Positions 1 through 11,963 are shown, numbered from the stretch's first letter. The stretch is 64,000 nucleotides of DNA from Simmondsia chinensis (GCA_018398585.1 JAGTTD010000016.1:29063212-29127211), one strand, 5' to 3'. The notes: generated by a model from the sequence alone, not told the origin. Made by a program: numbers and translations.

Positions 1-350
1 TACTTTTAATTGTATCTATTTAGTCCGTGTACAATTTACATTGCATCAATTTAGTCAGATAATCAAATTCAAGTTAATTTAATTATATAATTTTTAACGA
101 TATAATCATGTTAGATGTAAGTAATTCACCATAAACCTACCCATTCACTCAATTTAACTCCAACTATAGGCCGAATGATTAAAAATTTCATCGAAAAGTT
201 AACAAATATTTTACTCTAAGAACCAAATTGACACAATATGAATAGCAGAGAGTCTAAATTAAAACAATTAGAAGTACAAGTACTAAATTGATATAATGAG
301 TAAAGAATAGGGACCTTTAGTATAAATAACCCCTAAAATAATAGTGTATC
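1..350. repeat. AT-rich dispersed repeat, cut by the window edge
   Basis: Non-coding. It shares its phrasing (runs reading as 'aacttttaatt', 'atcaatttag', 'aaattgacacaat', ending near 'ataacccctaa') with 28,735-29,140 and, in truncated form, with 18,541-18,720. This looks like one old dispersed repeat family. No open frame or RNA gene is visible. Confidence 0.5.
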
Positions 351-382
351 TTGATGATAAAAGGCATTAATTTAGTGTAGTT

Positions 383-472
383 GATTCTTCAATATTACAT
401 GTAGACTCTCTAATTCTTCAATATTACATCATTATTGTTTTTGGTGACGTTTACATGTAATATTGAAGAATC
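383..472. repeat. perfect 21-bp inverted repeat with 48-nt loop
   Basis: Positions 383-403 and 452-472 are exact reverse complements. A third partial copy in direct orientation lies at 411-428. It could be a small MITE remnant or a hairpin. The rest of 351-870 shows no gene; 470-535 resembles the right end of the MITE family at 1,897-2,343. Confidence 0.7.
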
Positions 473-869
473 ATAAAATTTAGGTATTTTTGAAGCCGCA
501 CCTAAAGTTTTTGTAGTTTTTAGTAAAAAAATCCTTTACAGTAATACTATGATTGTAATTATTTTGCATCTGATACTTTGTCAAGGAATTAGCAATCCAA
601 GATCATATTCGATTCCCGTTGATTGGGAAGTCAAAGTTCAAATTTCAATTAATCTAATTCTAGTATAGGATATGAAGTGGGCATGTACACTATCCAGGTT
701 TAAAATCCAATAGGCATTATATTACAGGAAGTATCAAATTAGATGTATATAGTTAGAGCTTGAATTCAGCTCATACTAACCAACCTCACCTCAAACATAA
801 CTCAAATATAATGAATAAGCAAAATCCCGCAAATGAAGTGAACACATTGAAGTGAACATGGTTAACAAA

Positions 870-1660
870 ATCGCGCGTCGGTACGATCTTACGATCCCAC
901 TACGTCCTACGGACCTGGATTGCTCAAAAAATCGTAAGCAAGAAGACTCGCATTGAACTCGAGTAGGACCTGCAGAATCAGGGTAGCATCGGTAGGATGG
1001 CCGATTCTACACCAATTCTACCGAGTCTATAATAAAAAATAGTATATTTGACGTCTGACACTAATTTTATGCCGATTCTACTCCAATTTTACTGTTCTAC
1101 CAATTATTTTTTAAATTTATTTTTTTCAGCACTTTTCTTTTAAAAAACTTTTCCCTCCCCCACCCCCCGTCCTTCTCCTTCCCCTTCCCCTTCCCCTCCG
1201 ATAAACTAATCCTCCTAATTATTCTTTTACATCACGCTCTTCACTTATCTTCACCAACAGCTCTAGCCACCGCCAATTGCAGTCAATTGACGTCGACCAA
1301 CTGCCCCATCCACCAACCGAGGTTTGACACTAACCCACGGGCCACACACGGACATAGCTCATTTTCTTTTTGGATAAATCACTAATTTTTATTTAATTTA
1401 TTATTCTTCTAACATATTGAGTTACTTGGATAATTATTTATATTTATATTTTATTTATTTTCAGCTTTTTTTTAAGACTTTTTTTTATGTTCTTTATTGT
1501 ATATTTGAGGCTTGTAATGAGATTTTATTGGATACACGTTATTATTTTACAAATAAAGTATAATCTTACGATCCTCAATTCAATTCTATGATCCTGAGAA
1601 CCCCTTGCTGATCCTACATAAAATTCCAATTCTGACAATCTTGGGCGCCAAAGGGCACAT
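870..1660. repeat. possible degraded transposon with 'tacgatc' motifs at both ends
   Basis: Both ends carry related 'cttacgatcc' / 'ctatgatcctgag' motifs (about 882-898 and 1,563-1,606), suggesting a degraded element of about 0.8 kb. A pyrimidine-rich tract lies at 1,140-1,200. No TSD or coding sequence could be defined, so the borders are approximate. 1,690-1,800 contains text related to the TRIM-like repeats listed at 3,625 and 32,940. Confidence 0.3.
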
Positions 1661-1896
1661 TAAAGTGTAAATCCATTATGAGCTTTCATCCAGTAATTTA
1701 AGATTTTGTGAAATGATATCAAAGCCCCCCTTTTTTTAGTCAAGAGCCACGAGTTTGAACACCAATAACTCTCACTTTCAACATATAACAGTTTAATTTC
1801 AAACATAAGTTAAACATCCTTAGTAACTTTGTTAGTCTTATCTTTGCGTGGGTCCATTTCTTTTATTGTTGCTATTTAATTATATTAAAATTAGGT

Positions 1897-2343
1897 TCTT
1901 TTTATTAAAAATTAACTAAGTTTTATTTGTAATTTTAAAAAAATTATCTAAAATTTATTTATTTTTTAAAATCATATCTAACTTTTTAAAAAAAATTTAA
2001 TGCCATATCTTAATGTTAAGCTATTAATATTTGTTAGTTTTTACTGAAGTGACTTTTAATAAAAAAAGAAAATAATTTAAAAAAATTAGAATTTACATAT
2101 AAAATATTTTAAATATCTAAAGAGTTTGCAAATACACAAAAAAGTAAATAAATTTTACGTTTTTATAGATATTTTTTTAAATGCTGCATCTATAAAAACT
2201 AACGGATCTTAACGACGTTAATATTAAGGTGCGATATTGAAAAATTTTATAAAGTTAGGTATTTTTTTTGAAAAATTACAAAGTTTATGTACTTTTTTGA
2301 AATTGTGTATAAAATTTAGGTAGTTTTTAGTTTAAAAAATCCT
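1897..2343. mobile_element. MITE with long imperfect inverted repeats (copy 1)
   Basis: The two ends form imperfect inverted repeats of about 140 bp, with 'ttagttttta' and 'ctaaaatttatt' motifs mirrored in the right arm. A second family member lies at 12,483-13,012. AT-rich, non-coding. Superfamily unknown because no clean TSD is visible. Confidence 0.5.
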
Positions 2344-2653
2344 TAAATATATAAAAATTATATATTTTTTTGATAATTAGCGGCAAACATCATGATACAA
2401 AACAGGCATGAGCCAATCCACATAAAAGTGCGCAGCAAAAAAAAGATAAAATAAAATAATATCACAACCTGAGAAAATAGGTATAAAGGGATATTACAGC
2501 AATAATAAAATACGCTAGATGATTAAAATTTATATTTAAAAATGATCAATATTTACTTAACTATCACAACTTTATATGTTGTAAAATATGTTCTAGTCCG
2601 ATATTTACTTAATTTCAGTGTTCAAAAAAATTATTTACATTCAAGTAAGATTT

Positions 2654-2880
2654 TTTTCCCAATAATTATAGAGCAAAGCTCAATACAAGACGGCGACCCA
2701 GAGGGCCCCGAAGCAAAGATACTAACGCAAACAAAACAGACAACGCAAAAAAATAGGGATCAATGTACAGAACAAAACACCTAGAAAACAAACCCCAATT
2801 GTACTTGCACCAAATTGAACTAAAACCAACATCACCTCCAGATACCAGATGCCGATCGGACTGGTCCAAAACCTCTCATG
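2654..2880 (-). mobile_element. probable LINE 3' end
   Basis: Read on the minus strand this stretch is GT-rich like plant L1 3' untranslated regions ('tattgagctttgctct' then an A-run, seen as the T-run near 2,651-2,658). It encodes no recognisable protein. A TSD could not be established, so assignment rests only on base composition and the tail. Confidence 0.4.
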
Positions 2881-3624
2881 GAAGATCATTATCTAAAGTT
2901 TAAAACTTTTAGTGGTATTTTGCTAAAAAGATTTAGTTTTTGCTTCTACTTTTACATTAAAAAAGAAAAATTATTATTTTCTTATTTTACTTAAAAATAA
3001 AAAATAACTTTTAATTTTATTTAAAAGTACTTTTTTCATATTAAACACCTTTAATATTTAAAAAGTATTTTTTTTGGGAAAAAACTTTTATTATGAGCTT
3101 AGATCTGGCAGGCTCATTCAACAGAGTAAGGCGAGTTAAAACCTCCATGTATGTGAATTATTAAAGCACGTGATAGTATGAAGTTTTGAACAAGCTGAAC
3201 AACATGTTGTTGAGCTGAGTCCCAAATCTGACAAGTTGTAGCTAGCTCGATTTATTTAGTACTGATTATTAGATCAACATCTTTCCACCAATCCATTTCA
3301 TATCTCATTTTTAAAACTGATTATTAATTCTCACTTACCTTTACAAATTTTACGTCTTCTAGAAAATTACCTATTCTAACTCGAGTATTCTTGACCATGC
3401 CATCTTTAGATAATATAGTTTGTATTTTATTCAAAAATTTGACATACACATATCGTTCATGTGCATAACGAGTGTTTTCTAATGAAATTTCAATGGCATT
3501 GATGAAGGTAGTTGACTGAAAATATTTATATTATAATTAGTGGGCTTTAGAAAAATATAAAAATTGTGATAATTAAGTGAAAAATGATCATTTTTAAAGG
3601 TAATGGGCAAAGAATTAATTTTTT

Positions 3625-3900
3625 TCAAAAGTTTAAGTTGATGAGTGAAAGTCCAATATTGGTTTTATACTCTACTATGCCCCCTCATGCAAATGTCATT
3701 GGACTTGAAGCGTGTATGATGCATAGGCTTACCTCATACCTTATATTTAAATATGTTAATATTAAAAGTGGGGGTTGTTGAAATTCGAATTCATGACCTC
3801 TTAATAAACAAAGCTTTAATATCATGTTAAGCAACTAACTTTTCCATAAATTTAAATTGATAAGTGAAGGTTCAATATTAATTTTATACTCTAACAGTGA
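3625..3900 (-). repeat. TRIM-like repeat remnant
   Basis: Two direct copies of a motif reading (minus strand) 'agagtataaaa' plus 'caatattg' bracket a segment with a 'cgaattc' box. Related text occurs at 25,500-25,590, 30,900-31,170 and 32,940-33,330. This resembles terminal-repeat retrotransposons in miniature. 2,881-3,624 holds only AT-rich sequence with no gene. Confidence 0.35.
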
Positions 3901-4126
3901 TTTTGCTTAGGGACTAAGTATTTTCTTCTTTTACAAAAGCTATGTTTGAGTAAAGGTCCTAAATGTTTGAGCAATTATGCTTGTACGGGCAAAAGCATGA
4001 CTAGCATAATATCAAAGACAATATTAAATATTTACTAGTACTATCCCGTATAATACTGGGTTGGGGGTCCTAGGAAATAGCCTCTCTCCAGGGTAGCTTC
4101 TTGAAGGGAGAAGGCTACGTATATCT

Positions 4127-4289
4127 TATTAGACTATATTCTAGAATGTTCCTAGGGTTTTACAGTTTACCCTTTTGCCCTTTGACTTATGTAACCGTAG
4201 GGGTATTCTTAGTCTTTTGCCTCTTGGTGTTTGCCTATATATTGTGAACTTCATGTACTCCTCTATTCATTCAATTATATTTATTCACA
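4127..4289 (+). repeat. 5' LTR of Copia element 1
   Basis: 163 bp, starts TATTAGAC and ends TTCACA, so its termini are TA...CA rather than TG...CA. A TATA-like 'cctatatatt' lies near the 3' side. It differs from the 3' LTR by one base (ccG versus ccC, near 4,195). Confidence 0.95.
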
Positions 4290-4302
4290 TGGTATCAGAG
4301 CA
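4290..4302 (+). other. primer-binding site for initiator tRNA-Met
   Basis: TGGTATCAGAGCA directly after the 5' LTR, complementary to the 3' end of plant initiator tRNA-Met, the usual primer of plant Copia elements. Confidence 0.92.
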
Positions 4303-4478
4303 ATTACTCTGATTTTCTTTTTTTCCTTCCGCTGTTCTTTTCATTTCGTTGTTTGTCGGGTTTTTTGTTCTTTTTTTTTTTTCTCTCTATGCAATTGAAG
4401 TGTTGAATTCTCTAGTACGTTACATCTTTTACTGTTTTCTTTTCTTTCTTTCGTACCTTTTCATAATTTATTTGAGCA

Positions 4479-6332
4479 ATGGCTTCTAATCCAAATCGAT
4501 CCTACGCAAATGCCCTAAACTCCCTCCCCTCCTCCCCACCCAGCGGCGCCCGCTCGGTGGCAGTGCCCGGCCCTCCCCATGCCGGTGCTCTGCCCACCAC
4601 CGCAGCGCTTAGCCCACCAGGGGTGGTGACCGACACCTCTATTGTCGGAACCACCACCACCGGTGTTTCCTTCTCTCGGTCGGTGGATGCCGGTGTCGCC
4701 TTCTCCGGTACTCTACCACCACTTGGGAGGTCATTATCGAACCCGACCCTTAATCTGGGCATCCCGTCATTGTCGAACCAATTTTCTGCTTTCCCTGCAC
4801 CCTCGCTCGGTGCTGGCTTCGCCGGACCCACACTGTCCGGTGGATTCCGGCCAACCGACGGTGGCGCACCTGCTCCGGCAATCTTCCCGACCCTCCCCCA
4901 TGTCGGTGGGGATGCCGGTGTGGCGCCATCAGCCGCCCCTCTCTCTTCCCCAAACCCCAATTACCTAAATACAAATTACTTCAACCCTAATATCTATAAC
5001 CATCCCGCTTCCCCAATTGTTATTCCTTTATCCAATATCACTAGCATTGTAACAATTAAACTCGAAACAACTTCTGATTATCCCCCATGGAAAGAACAAT
5101 TTAACATGTTACTACTTGCACACCAATTATTAGGGTTCACTGATGGATCTTACCCCTGTCCCCCTGCTCAAATAACTCTCCCCACCGGATCGACTTATTC
5201 TAATCCGGATTACATTACATGGCTACGCACAGATCAGAGTCTCCGATCTTGTATAGCTGCCACTCTCTCCCGCTCCCTTATTAATGATATTGTCCGCTAT
5301 CCAACTTCCAAAGACATGTGGGATGCCTTGGCTAAGCGTTTTAGGGATCACTCCATGGCTAAGGAGTATGACCTCCGGACTCAACTCATAACCCTACGTA
5401 AAGATGGCAAAACCATGGATGCCTACCTTTCTGAACTTAAATCAATTGCAGATGATTTAGCTGCCATTGACTCGCCTGTGTCTGCTAGAGAATTTCAACA
5501 CTTTGCTATTCATGGGTTACCCCCTGAATACGCAGCTTTTGCAATTTTTACCCGACAAACTTCAAAATTGTATTCTTATGATGCGTTAAAATCCGCTTTA
5601 CTTAATGAGGAAGGTGCCCTCAACCGTAACAATGGCCGTACCAACCCGGACCCTGCCCATGCCATGGTTGCTTCCGGGCAACCCCCGCAACCGCACCACA
5701 CGAACGGTGGCCGCGGCCGTGGTCGTGGTCGGAAGGGGAAAGGGGGTCGTGGGGGCCGCGGTGGCAAGCCACCCCATACCGGCCCACCGTACGGGTCCCA
5801 CCTTGGGGTGCCATCCTCTAGTGTTCCCTACTCTGTTCGACCTCCGGTCGGTCCCCCCTTCCACTCTAATGCTGGTGTGCTCGGCCCCGCTCCCCAATTT
5901 TGTCAGATCTGTTCACAAACTGGCCATACTGCTATTACCTGTTCTCATCGCTTCGACAACTCCTCATTCCCGGACCCTAGCCAATCCTTCGCTGCCATGA
6001 CAATGGGGGAACCACATGACTACAACTGGTATCCTGACTCGGGTGCTTCCAACCATATGACGCCGAACCCAGGTATCCTCTATAACCTACTTCCTTATTC
6101 TGGTCATAAAGGTGTTCTTGTTGGGAATGGGGCCTTATTGCCTGTAACACATGTGGGCTCTACTACAATACCTAAAACACCCCTTCATTTAAACAATGTT
6201 ATGCTTGTCCCTAATCTAACTCACAACCTTCTGTCGATTAAACAATTATGTCGTGAAAATAAATGTCGAGTTGAATTTGACTCAAACTCTTTTTGTGTTA
6301 AGGACCGAGCTACGGGGACACCGCTTCTATAA
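4479..6332 (+). pseudogene. Copia element 1: gag and protease
   Basis: 617 codons from an ATG 190 nt after the LTR. Residues 1-170 are rich in Pro, Ser and Gly; the central part is a UBN2/Retrotran_gag-type capsid domain; a basic RGRGRG-type stretch follows. The zinc knuckle CQICSQTGHTAITC (CX2CX4HX4C) is at about residue 475, and the aspartic protease motif DSGAS has its Asp at residue 520. The frame ends at TAA 6,330-6,332, but the same frame continues straight into the integrase region (LWHQRLGH near 6,409), so this stop is a nonsense mutation within one polyprotein. Confidence 0.9.
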
Positions 6333-7544
6333 GTACCCAGTAATGGACCACTTTATAACTTCTCACCACATGACATTGGGCTCCTTGCACGGGTCACTCA
6401 TGGCGCATTATGGCATCAGCGACTAGGGCATCTAGGCAACTCTGTTCTCAATACTTTGTGTAAACAACATTTTTGTCCTTCTGTTACGTTTCTAGATAAA
6501 TGTTCTTCATGTTGTCTGGGTAAATCTAGAAAATTGCCTTTTGAACGTGTGCTACATAACACTACCATGCCTTTGCAGCTTATACATTCTGATGTTTGGC
6601 AATCCCCCGTCTCCTCTAATTCTGCATTTAAATACTATGTTCTATTTGTTGATGACTTTTCCCGCTTTACATGGCTCTATCCGATGCGACGCAAATTTGA
6701 AGTTTATGACATATTCACCGGTTTCAAAAATTTAGTTGAAAACCAATTTAATTTGAAAATTAAAGTTTTCCAAAGTGATGGCGGGGGTGAATTCGATCAT
6801 CGGCGCAAGAATGCGCTATGCCGGGATGCTGGAATTCACTTTCGACTATCATGTCCTGATACCCCCGAACAAAATGGGGTGGCGGAACGCAAGCATCGAC
6901 ATCTATCTGAAATGGCACGAACTCTCTTAATTCACTCAAAACTTCCCTATGAATTTTGGGACGACGCTTTTTACACGGCATGTTTTATCATAAATCGTCT
7001 CCCTACACCAAATCTTTCTAACTTCTCTCCCTTTCAAAAACTCTTTCATACCAACCCAGATTATAGTCGTTTTAGAGTCTTTGGGTGTGTTTGTTACCCC
7101 AACATCACATCTCGTTCCCCTCATAAATTAGCCCCTCGTTCCACTCCATGCATTTTTCTTGGGTATGCGGCTCGATATAAAGGTTACCGATGTTTTGATG
7201 TCTTAAACAAACGAATATATGTTAGTAGGCATGTAGTCTTTGATGAATCCAGATTCCCTTATACTGAACTAATTAGCCCTGATGTGCCCAAAACTGATGC
7301 TTACCATAATGTACCGTTGGTAATTTGCACTTCCCCTTTCCCGGGTGTTGCATCCGCGACTCCGGCTCCGGCCAAACCCGCCACAGCACCTCCTGACCGT
7401 GGGCTAACCCCGCTGGTGCCTGCGGTCCCTCCTGTCCCCGCTAGTGTTGGTCCACTGGCCCGACTGCCTGCGCAGTCCCCGCCTGCACCATCGGACGCCC
7501 AACCCCCCCTCCCCTCTCGGGTCTTCGGTCCTTGTGACCAGTGA
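6333..7544 (+). pseudogene. Copia element 1: integrase
   Basis: Same frame as gag, beginning right after the premature TAA. The GAG-pre-integrase motif LWHQRLGH and the CSSCCLGK pair give the HHCC zinc site. Catalytic residues are visible: Asp in HSDVW, Asp in QSDGGGEF and Glu in PEQNGVAERK. A Pro-rich linker follows. The frame closes at TGA 7,542-7,544 because of a frameshift. A seven-C run at 7,503-7,509 is the likely slip point, since the next frame picks up about there. Confidence 0.88.
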
Positions 7545-9234
7545 TGATACACCTTCGTCATCTATTCCAAACTTCGAGTCCGACCCTAGTCCCGTGCCTA
7601 ACCCACCGCCTTCCCCTACTCATAATGTGCATCCCATGCGTACTCGGCTTAAGGATGGGATCCGTAAAAATCGGTACCCACTTTCACTATCATCTATTAC
7701 GGTAATTCAAGAGCCCACATGTTACTCGCAGGCCGCTAAAAATCCCCAATGGCAGCAAGCCATGGCGGATGAATTTAATGCCTTACTTCTTAACAACACT
7801 TGGGATCTTGTCCCACATGACCACTCGAAAAACCTTGTAGGTAGCACTTGGAAATATAAAGCAGATGGCTCGGTTGAACGGTTCAAAGCCCGCCTTGTTG
7901 CTCAAGGCTTTCATCAACGTGAAGGCCTTGATTATAAGAAGACTTTTAGCCCTGTTGTTAAACCAACCACCATACGCTTTATACTTACACTTGCTGTAAC
8001 ATACAACTGGTCTATACAGCAGTTGGACGTTAAAAATGCATTCCTACATGGTCACCTTAAGGAAGAAGTTTATATGAAACAACCACAAGGCTTCATACAT
8101 CCAAAGTTTCCTAATCACGTGTGTCGCCTTCGGAAAGCGTTGTATGGGTTGAAGCAGGCTCCTCGGGCATGGTTCCAACGGTTCAGTACGTTCCTCCTTC
8201 ACCTTGGCTTCACCTGTTGTCGGGCTGATCCTTCACTATTCATCCATAAAACACGTTCTCATCTGACCTGTCTCCTCCTCTATGTTGATGATATTATCCT
8301 CACTGGGTCTGACCCCTCGCACCTCACGTCTCTCATCCAGTCCCTCTCGACCCAGTTTTCGATGAAAGATCTTGGCCCGCTCCACTTCTTTCTTGGTATT
8401 CAGGCCACTCGCAATTCTAGTGATCTCTTTCTCTCCCAACACAAATACACTGTGGACCTTCTCACCAAACTTGGTCTCTGCGACGCCAAACCAGTCAAAA
8501 CCCCCCTACCCACCCGAGCACATCTCTCTTTGAGTGACGGGGCCCTACTTGAGGACCCTACTGAGTATAGGAGCGCAGTGGGTGCCCTGCAGTACCTCAC
8601 TATGACCCGTCCTGACATATGCTATGCTGTCAACCTGGTCTCCCAGTTCATGCATGCTCCTCATGATCCCCATTGGCAGGCTGTGAAGCGTATTCTCCGG
8701 TATCTCAAATTCACTCCTGATCATGGTCTTCTCCTACAACCTGCTCGCACTCTCACTATCACAGCTTTCGCTGATGCTGACTGGGGTGGTTGCCCTGACA
8801 CTCGTCGCTCTACCACTGGTTATGCCGTCTACCTTGGACCAAACCTCATTTCCTGGCGAGCCAAAAAGCAGATAACCGTTTCCAAAAGTACGACTGAATC
8901 TGAGTATCGGGTTGTGGCTCAGGCTGCTGCTGAAAGTGACTGGCTTCGGTACATCATGCGCGACCTGGCTATCCGCCACGCAGGACCCATCATCGTCTAC
9001 TGTGACAATGTCTCCGCCTCCTACCTTGCTGCTAACCAGGTGTCCAATGACCGTAGCAAGCACGTGGATGTCGACTTCCACTATGTTCAGGAGAAAGTCC
9101 TCAAGGGTGATCTTCAAGTTCACTACACTCCAACCACAAAGCAGGTAGCTGATATCCTCACCAAAGGTCTTGCGGCAGATCGTTTCTTCCAACACAAGGC
9201 CAATCTTCGCGTGCTATCACCCCGCTCAGATTGA
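7510..9234 (+). pseudogene. Copia element 1: reverse transcriptase and RNase H
   Basis: Open in the +1 frame relative to integrase, from about the C-run to the stop at 9,232-9,234 (the frame is open from 7,444). Copia reverse transcriptase: WQQAMADEF, QLDVKNAFLHG, YGLKQAPRAW and the catalytic YVDD at about 8,281. RNase H follows, with ADADWGG, SKSTTESEYR and DNVSAS, ending KQVADILTKGL. No defect is visible inside this part. The polypurine tract and 3' LTR follow immediately. Confidence 0.9.
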
Positions 9235-9241
9235 GGGGGCC
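9231..9241 (+). other. polypurine tract of Copia element 1
   Basis: TTGAGGGGGCC abuts the 3' LTR, the expected plus-strand primer position. Confidence 0.85.
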
Positions 9242-9404
9242 TATTAGACTATATTCTAGAATGTTCCTAGGGTTTTACAGTTTACCCTTTTGCCCTTTGA
9301 CTTATGTAACCCTAGGGGTATTCTTAGTCTTTTGCCTCTTGGTGTTTGCCTATATATTGTGAACTTCATGTACTCCTCTATTCATTCAATTATATTTATT
9401 CACA
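9242..9404 (+). repeat. 3' LTR of Copia element 1
   Basis: 163 bp, TATTAGAC...TTCACA, one mismatch to the 5' LTR, followed by TSD TATCT at 9,405-9,409. Confidence 0.95.
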
Positions 9405-10726
9405 TATCTACCCTTCCCAGACCTTGCTGTTGGCGGGAGCCCTTGGTGGCACTAGATTTGTTGTTGTTGTTGTTGTTTATCTCGTGTAATACATAAAGGT
9501 GTTAATATTTTAAAATTGTTGCAAATTTGAATATTTTTGTCATTGCTTTTAAGCTTTGTCTAACTAATTCGGTTTGTTTCCCACTACGACCCAAGTCTAA
9601 CCCATTTAACCTATAGATCCCAAGGTTAGTCCTATTAGACAAGACTAAACCAGTCTAATATATTGAAGTTGCTTATTTATGGGTTTTATGACTTATTTTT
9701 GAGTTATTTTTAACTGGCCTTTCGAAAAAAGTTCTATTTATCAAGTGACAATCAAATATATTTTTCCTATTTCTTAAAAAAATTACATGAAAATTAAATT
9801 TTTAAAAAATATAAATTTGGGCAGAAATTTAATTCATGAGCGAGGCGTAACTATTTTCTTCTTTTACAAAAGCTATGTTTGAGCAATTATGCTTGTACGG
9901 GCAAAAGCATGACTAGCATAAAAAGATAATATTAGATATTTACTAGTGTTATTCCGTGCGATATATAAAAGGTATTTATATTTTAAAAGTTGTTGTAAAT
10001 TCAAATATTTTTGTCATTGCTTTCATGCATTTGTTTAACTGGCCCCTTATGACCTAAGTCTAACCCATTTAACATGTGGACTCCACCGGGTTAGTCCTAT
10101 TAGACGAGACTGAATTAGTCCGACTTATTCAAGTTGCTTACTTATGGGCCTCAAGAATTCTTTTTGAGTTTTTCTTTCCTTATTCTCATGAAAGTTAAAA
10201 GACGTTCTAAAATTGTTTACACTAGACTTCAGAAAGCTTTGGAGAGGGAAAATTTCTCCATAATATATAAAAATTTTAATATTTAAAACTGTAATAATTA
10301 AGTGGATATTATACTTTTTTGAGTTAAAAACTTTCACACCTGCTTCTTATTTCTTGGTTAACTAGATACATAATTGCAATATAAAATAGGCAACTCGAAG
10401 AAGTGATCCCTAAGAAAAATCAAATAAACTCGAAAAACGAAAACACAAAACAATAAACACCTAAAAAAACAAAAAAACTCTCACACCGGCTTTTTGATGT
10501 GAATGAAAAAAGCTCGTATTTGATTTAAATATCTTATGTACATGATAAAGGTGTATTATTTTCTTAAAAATAATATTAAATATTATTTTTTTACAATTTA
10601 GTTACTTTATTCAGTAATTTAATCAGTTTCATTATACATATTAAATATTTAATTATATAAAAATTAAATATATTATATTTAGTAAAGTAATTCTTCTTTG
10701 CGTACGAAGAAGCAATGCTTTTTGAA

Positions 10727-11575
10727 ATTTTTTTTTTTTGAACACAACAAAGCCCTAAGCCAAAATTATATTCCCTGAGCATCCGAATATACAATATCAG
10801 ACAAGGAGGGGGGGGGGGGGGGGATAGCTCCACCAATCATGAAGACAGTTACCTAAGAAGTGCCCTTTAGCAACAAAATGGGCAATTCTATTACAACTTT
10901 TAGGACACCACACAGAAGGCCAAGACGGAAAAGAAAAAATACAAGAGCAAATGTCATCAACAATAGCCTGGATCTCCCAAGCACCTAAGCTCCTAGCATT
11001 AATAGCATCGATGAGAGCCTTGCTATCAGATTCAAAAGAAATGCACCTCCAGTCATAAGTCATTACCAAAAAGCAGGCTGCTCTTAAAGCGAGGGCCTCA
11101 GCAACAAGAGGAGAAGGAGAGAGGAACGAGCCGCACCAACCCCCGATCATCGAACCAGAAGAGTTCCTCGCAACAACAACAGCCGCAGCCAAGACATCCT
11201 TAGACTTTCATGCAGTGTCAGAGTTGATCTTGACCGTCCCCCTAGGAGGAGGGGACCATCGAGCCACACCAGACGGGTTGGGGCGTCCAAAAGGAAGAGA
11301 AGAACCCTGCTGTTCAAAAATCTCCAGAGAATCCTGTAAAGAGTCCTGAATGATCTGAGACGGCTCCCTAGAACGACCTTGAAAAACAAAAGTGTTCCTT
11401 TTTTTTTTTCAGAGTTTCCAACAAAGAAAACCAATACAACTGGGATCACTAACACATAAAGATAAATCAAGACAAACATGATCCCACCACCATCTAAGCC
11501 CTTTAAACCCTTGTTTAAGAAATCGGAAACCAAACTTTTTTTAAAGTTGTAGAATTGTGTGTTAAGGTACACCAT
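10727..11575 (-). pseudogene. LINE (L1-type) 3' remnant with RNase H domain
   Basis: On the minus strand the sequence shows a zf-RVT-like end (CIGFLCWKL near 11,430), then the typical LINE RNase H start WSPPPRGTVKINSDTA near 11,250, interrupted by TGA at 11,208-11,210. It then continues through SFESDSKALIDAI and RIAHFVAKGH. A 16-G run (10,808-10,823) interrupts the 3' end, and the element finishes in a 12-A tail (T-run 10,728-10,739). It is 5'-truncated. The family is plant L1 LINEs with C-terminal RNase H (RVT_3). No TSD was found. Confidence 0.8.
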
Positions 11576-11603
11576 TTAGTCAGCTTTACCTGAATATATA
11601 TAT

Positions 11604-11782
11604 ATTTTATTTTTTTGATAATGGTAAAGACAAAGAGATCAGCTTCAGTTCCCCCCTCTCAGCACGGGGCGACCTGAAACTTCAGAACGGGAAATCAGGA
11701 TGAGGGTGCTAGAAGGATCCAAATTCCCGACTTGAAAATCCAATCGTTTGTAGCCCTCACCCGCCACAAAGTCCGCAGACCT
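11604..11782 (-). mobile_element. short 5'-truncated retrosequence, probably a LINE 3' end
   Basis: A 179-bp insertion flanked by a perfect 21-bp TSD (11,583-11,603 and 11,783-11,803, 'gctttacctgaatat...'). On the minus strand it ends 'ttaccattatcaaaaaaa', an A-rich tail typical of plant LINEs. The body shows no protein similarity I recognise. Confidence 0.75.
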
Positions 11783-11963
11783 GCTTTACCTGAATATATA
11801 TATGTATCAACAAATATCATGTCTAAGTAGAAGCATATAAAAAATATTATATTTTAAAAATACATGACTAATTCAGCATATTATCATATTTTAAAAACAT
11901 TTTAGCAAAATATCATATCTTTAAAAATATTTAGCATACTATCACATTTACTGTAGCACACGT

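Larger units (their letters stand above)
4127..9404 (+). mobile_element. Ty1-copia LTR retrotransposon, probably Ale/Retrofit type
   Basis: A 5,278-bp element with 163-bp LTRs that differ at one position, flanked by a perfect 5-bp TSD TATCT (4,122-4,126 and 9,405-9,409). Primer-binding site, gag, protease, integrase, reverse transcriptase, RNase H and polypurine tract are in Copia order. Short LTRs and the single long gag-pol frame fit the Ale lineage, an inference not tested by phylogeny. One in-frame stop and one frameshift make it non-autonomous in spite of its young LTRs. It sits inside a SINE. Confidence 0.95.
4057..9478 (+). mobile_element. Angio-type SINE, split by a Copia element
   Basis: The SINE is present as 4,057-4,126 and 9,410-9,478. 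It reads 'ggttgggggtcc', then 'agaaggctacgta', then after the Copia element 'acccttcccagacc' and a (TTG)n tail. Imperfect flanking direct repeats of 14 bp (4,043-4,056 and 9,479-9,492, two mismatches) are its likely TSD. The empty site survives in the neighbouring duplicate at about 9,950. It lacks a recognisable 5S or tRNA head, so it may be 5'-truncated. Confidence 0.75.
3919..10160. repeat. tandem duplication, first half disrupted by nested insertions
   Basis: 3,919-4,056 plus 9,479-9,725 matches 9,852-10,160 throughout (shared 'tattttcttcttttac', 'gcttgtacgggcaaaag', 'ttagtcctattagac'). The first copy was split by a SINE (4,057-9,478), itself split by a Copia element. The second copy retains the empty site around 9,950-9,975. 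10,161-10,700 is AT-rich and gene-free. Confidence 0.8.

Noticed and set aside
4502..4960. 152-codon open frame antisense to Copia gag
   Set aside because: Shadow of the GC-rich, Pro-rich gag N-terminus; no start context or domain.
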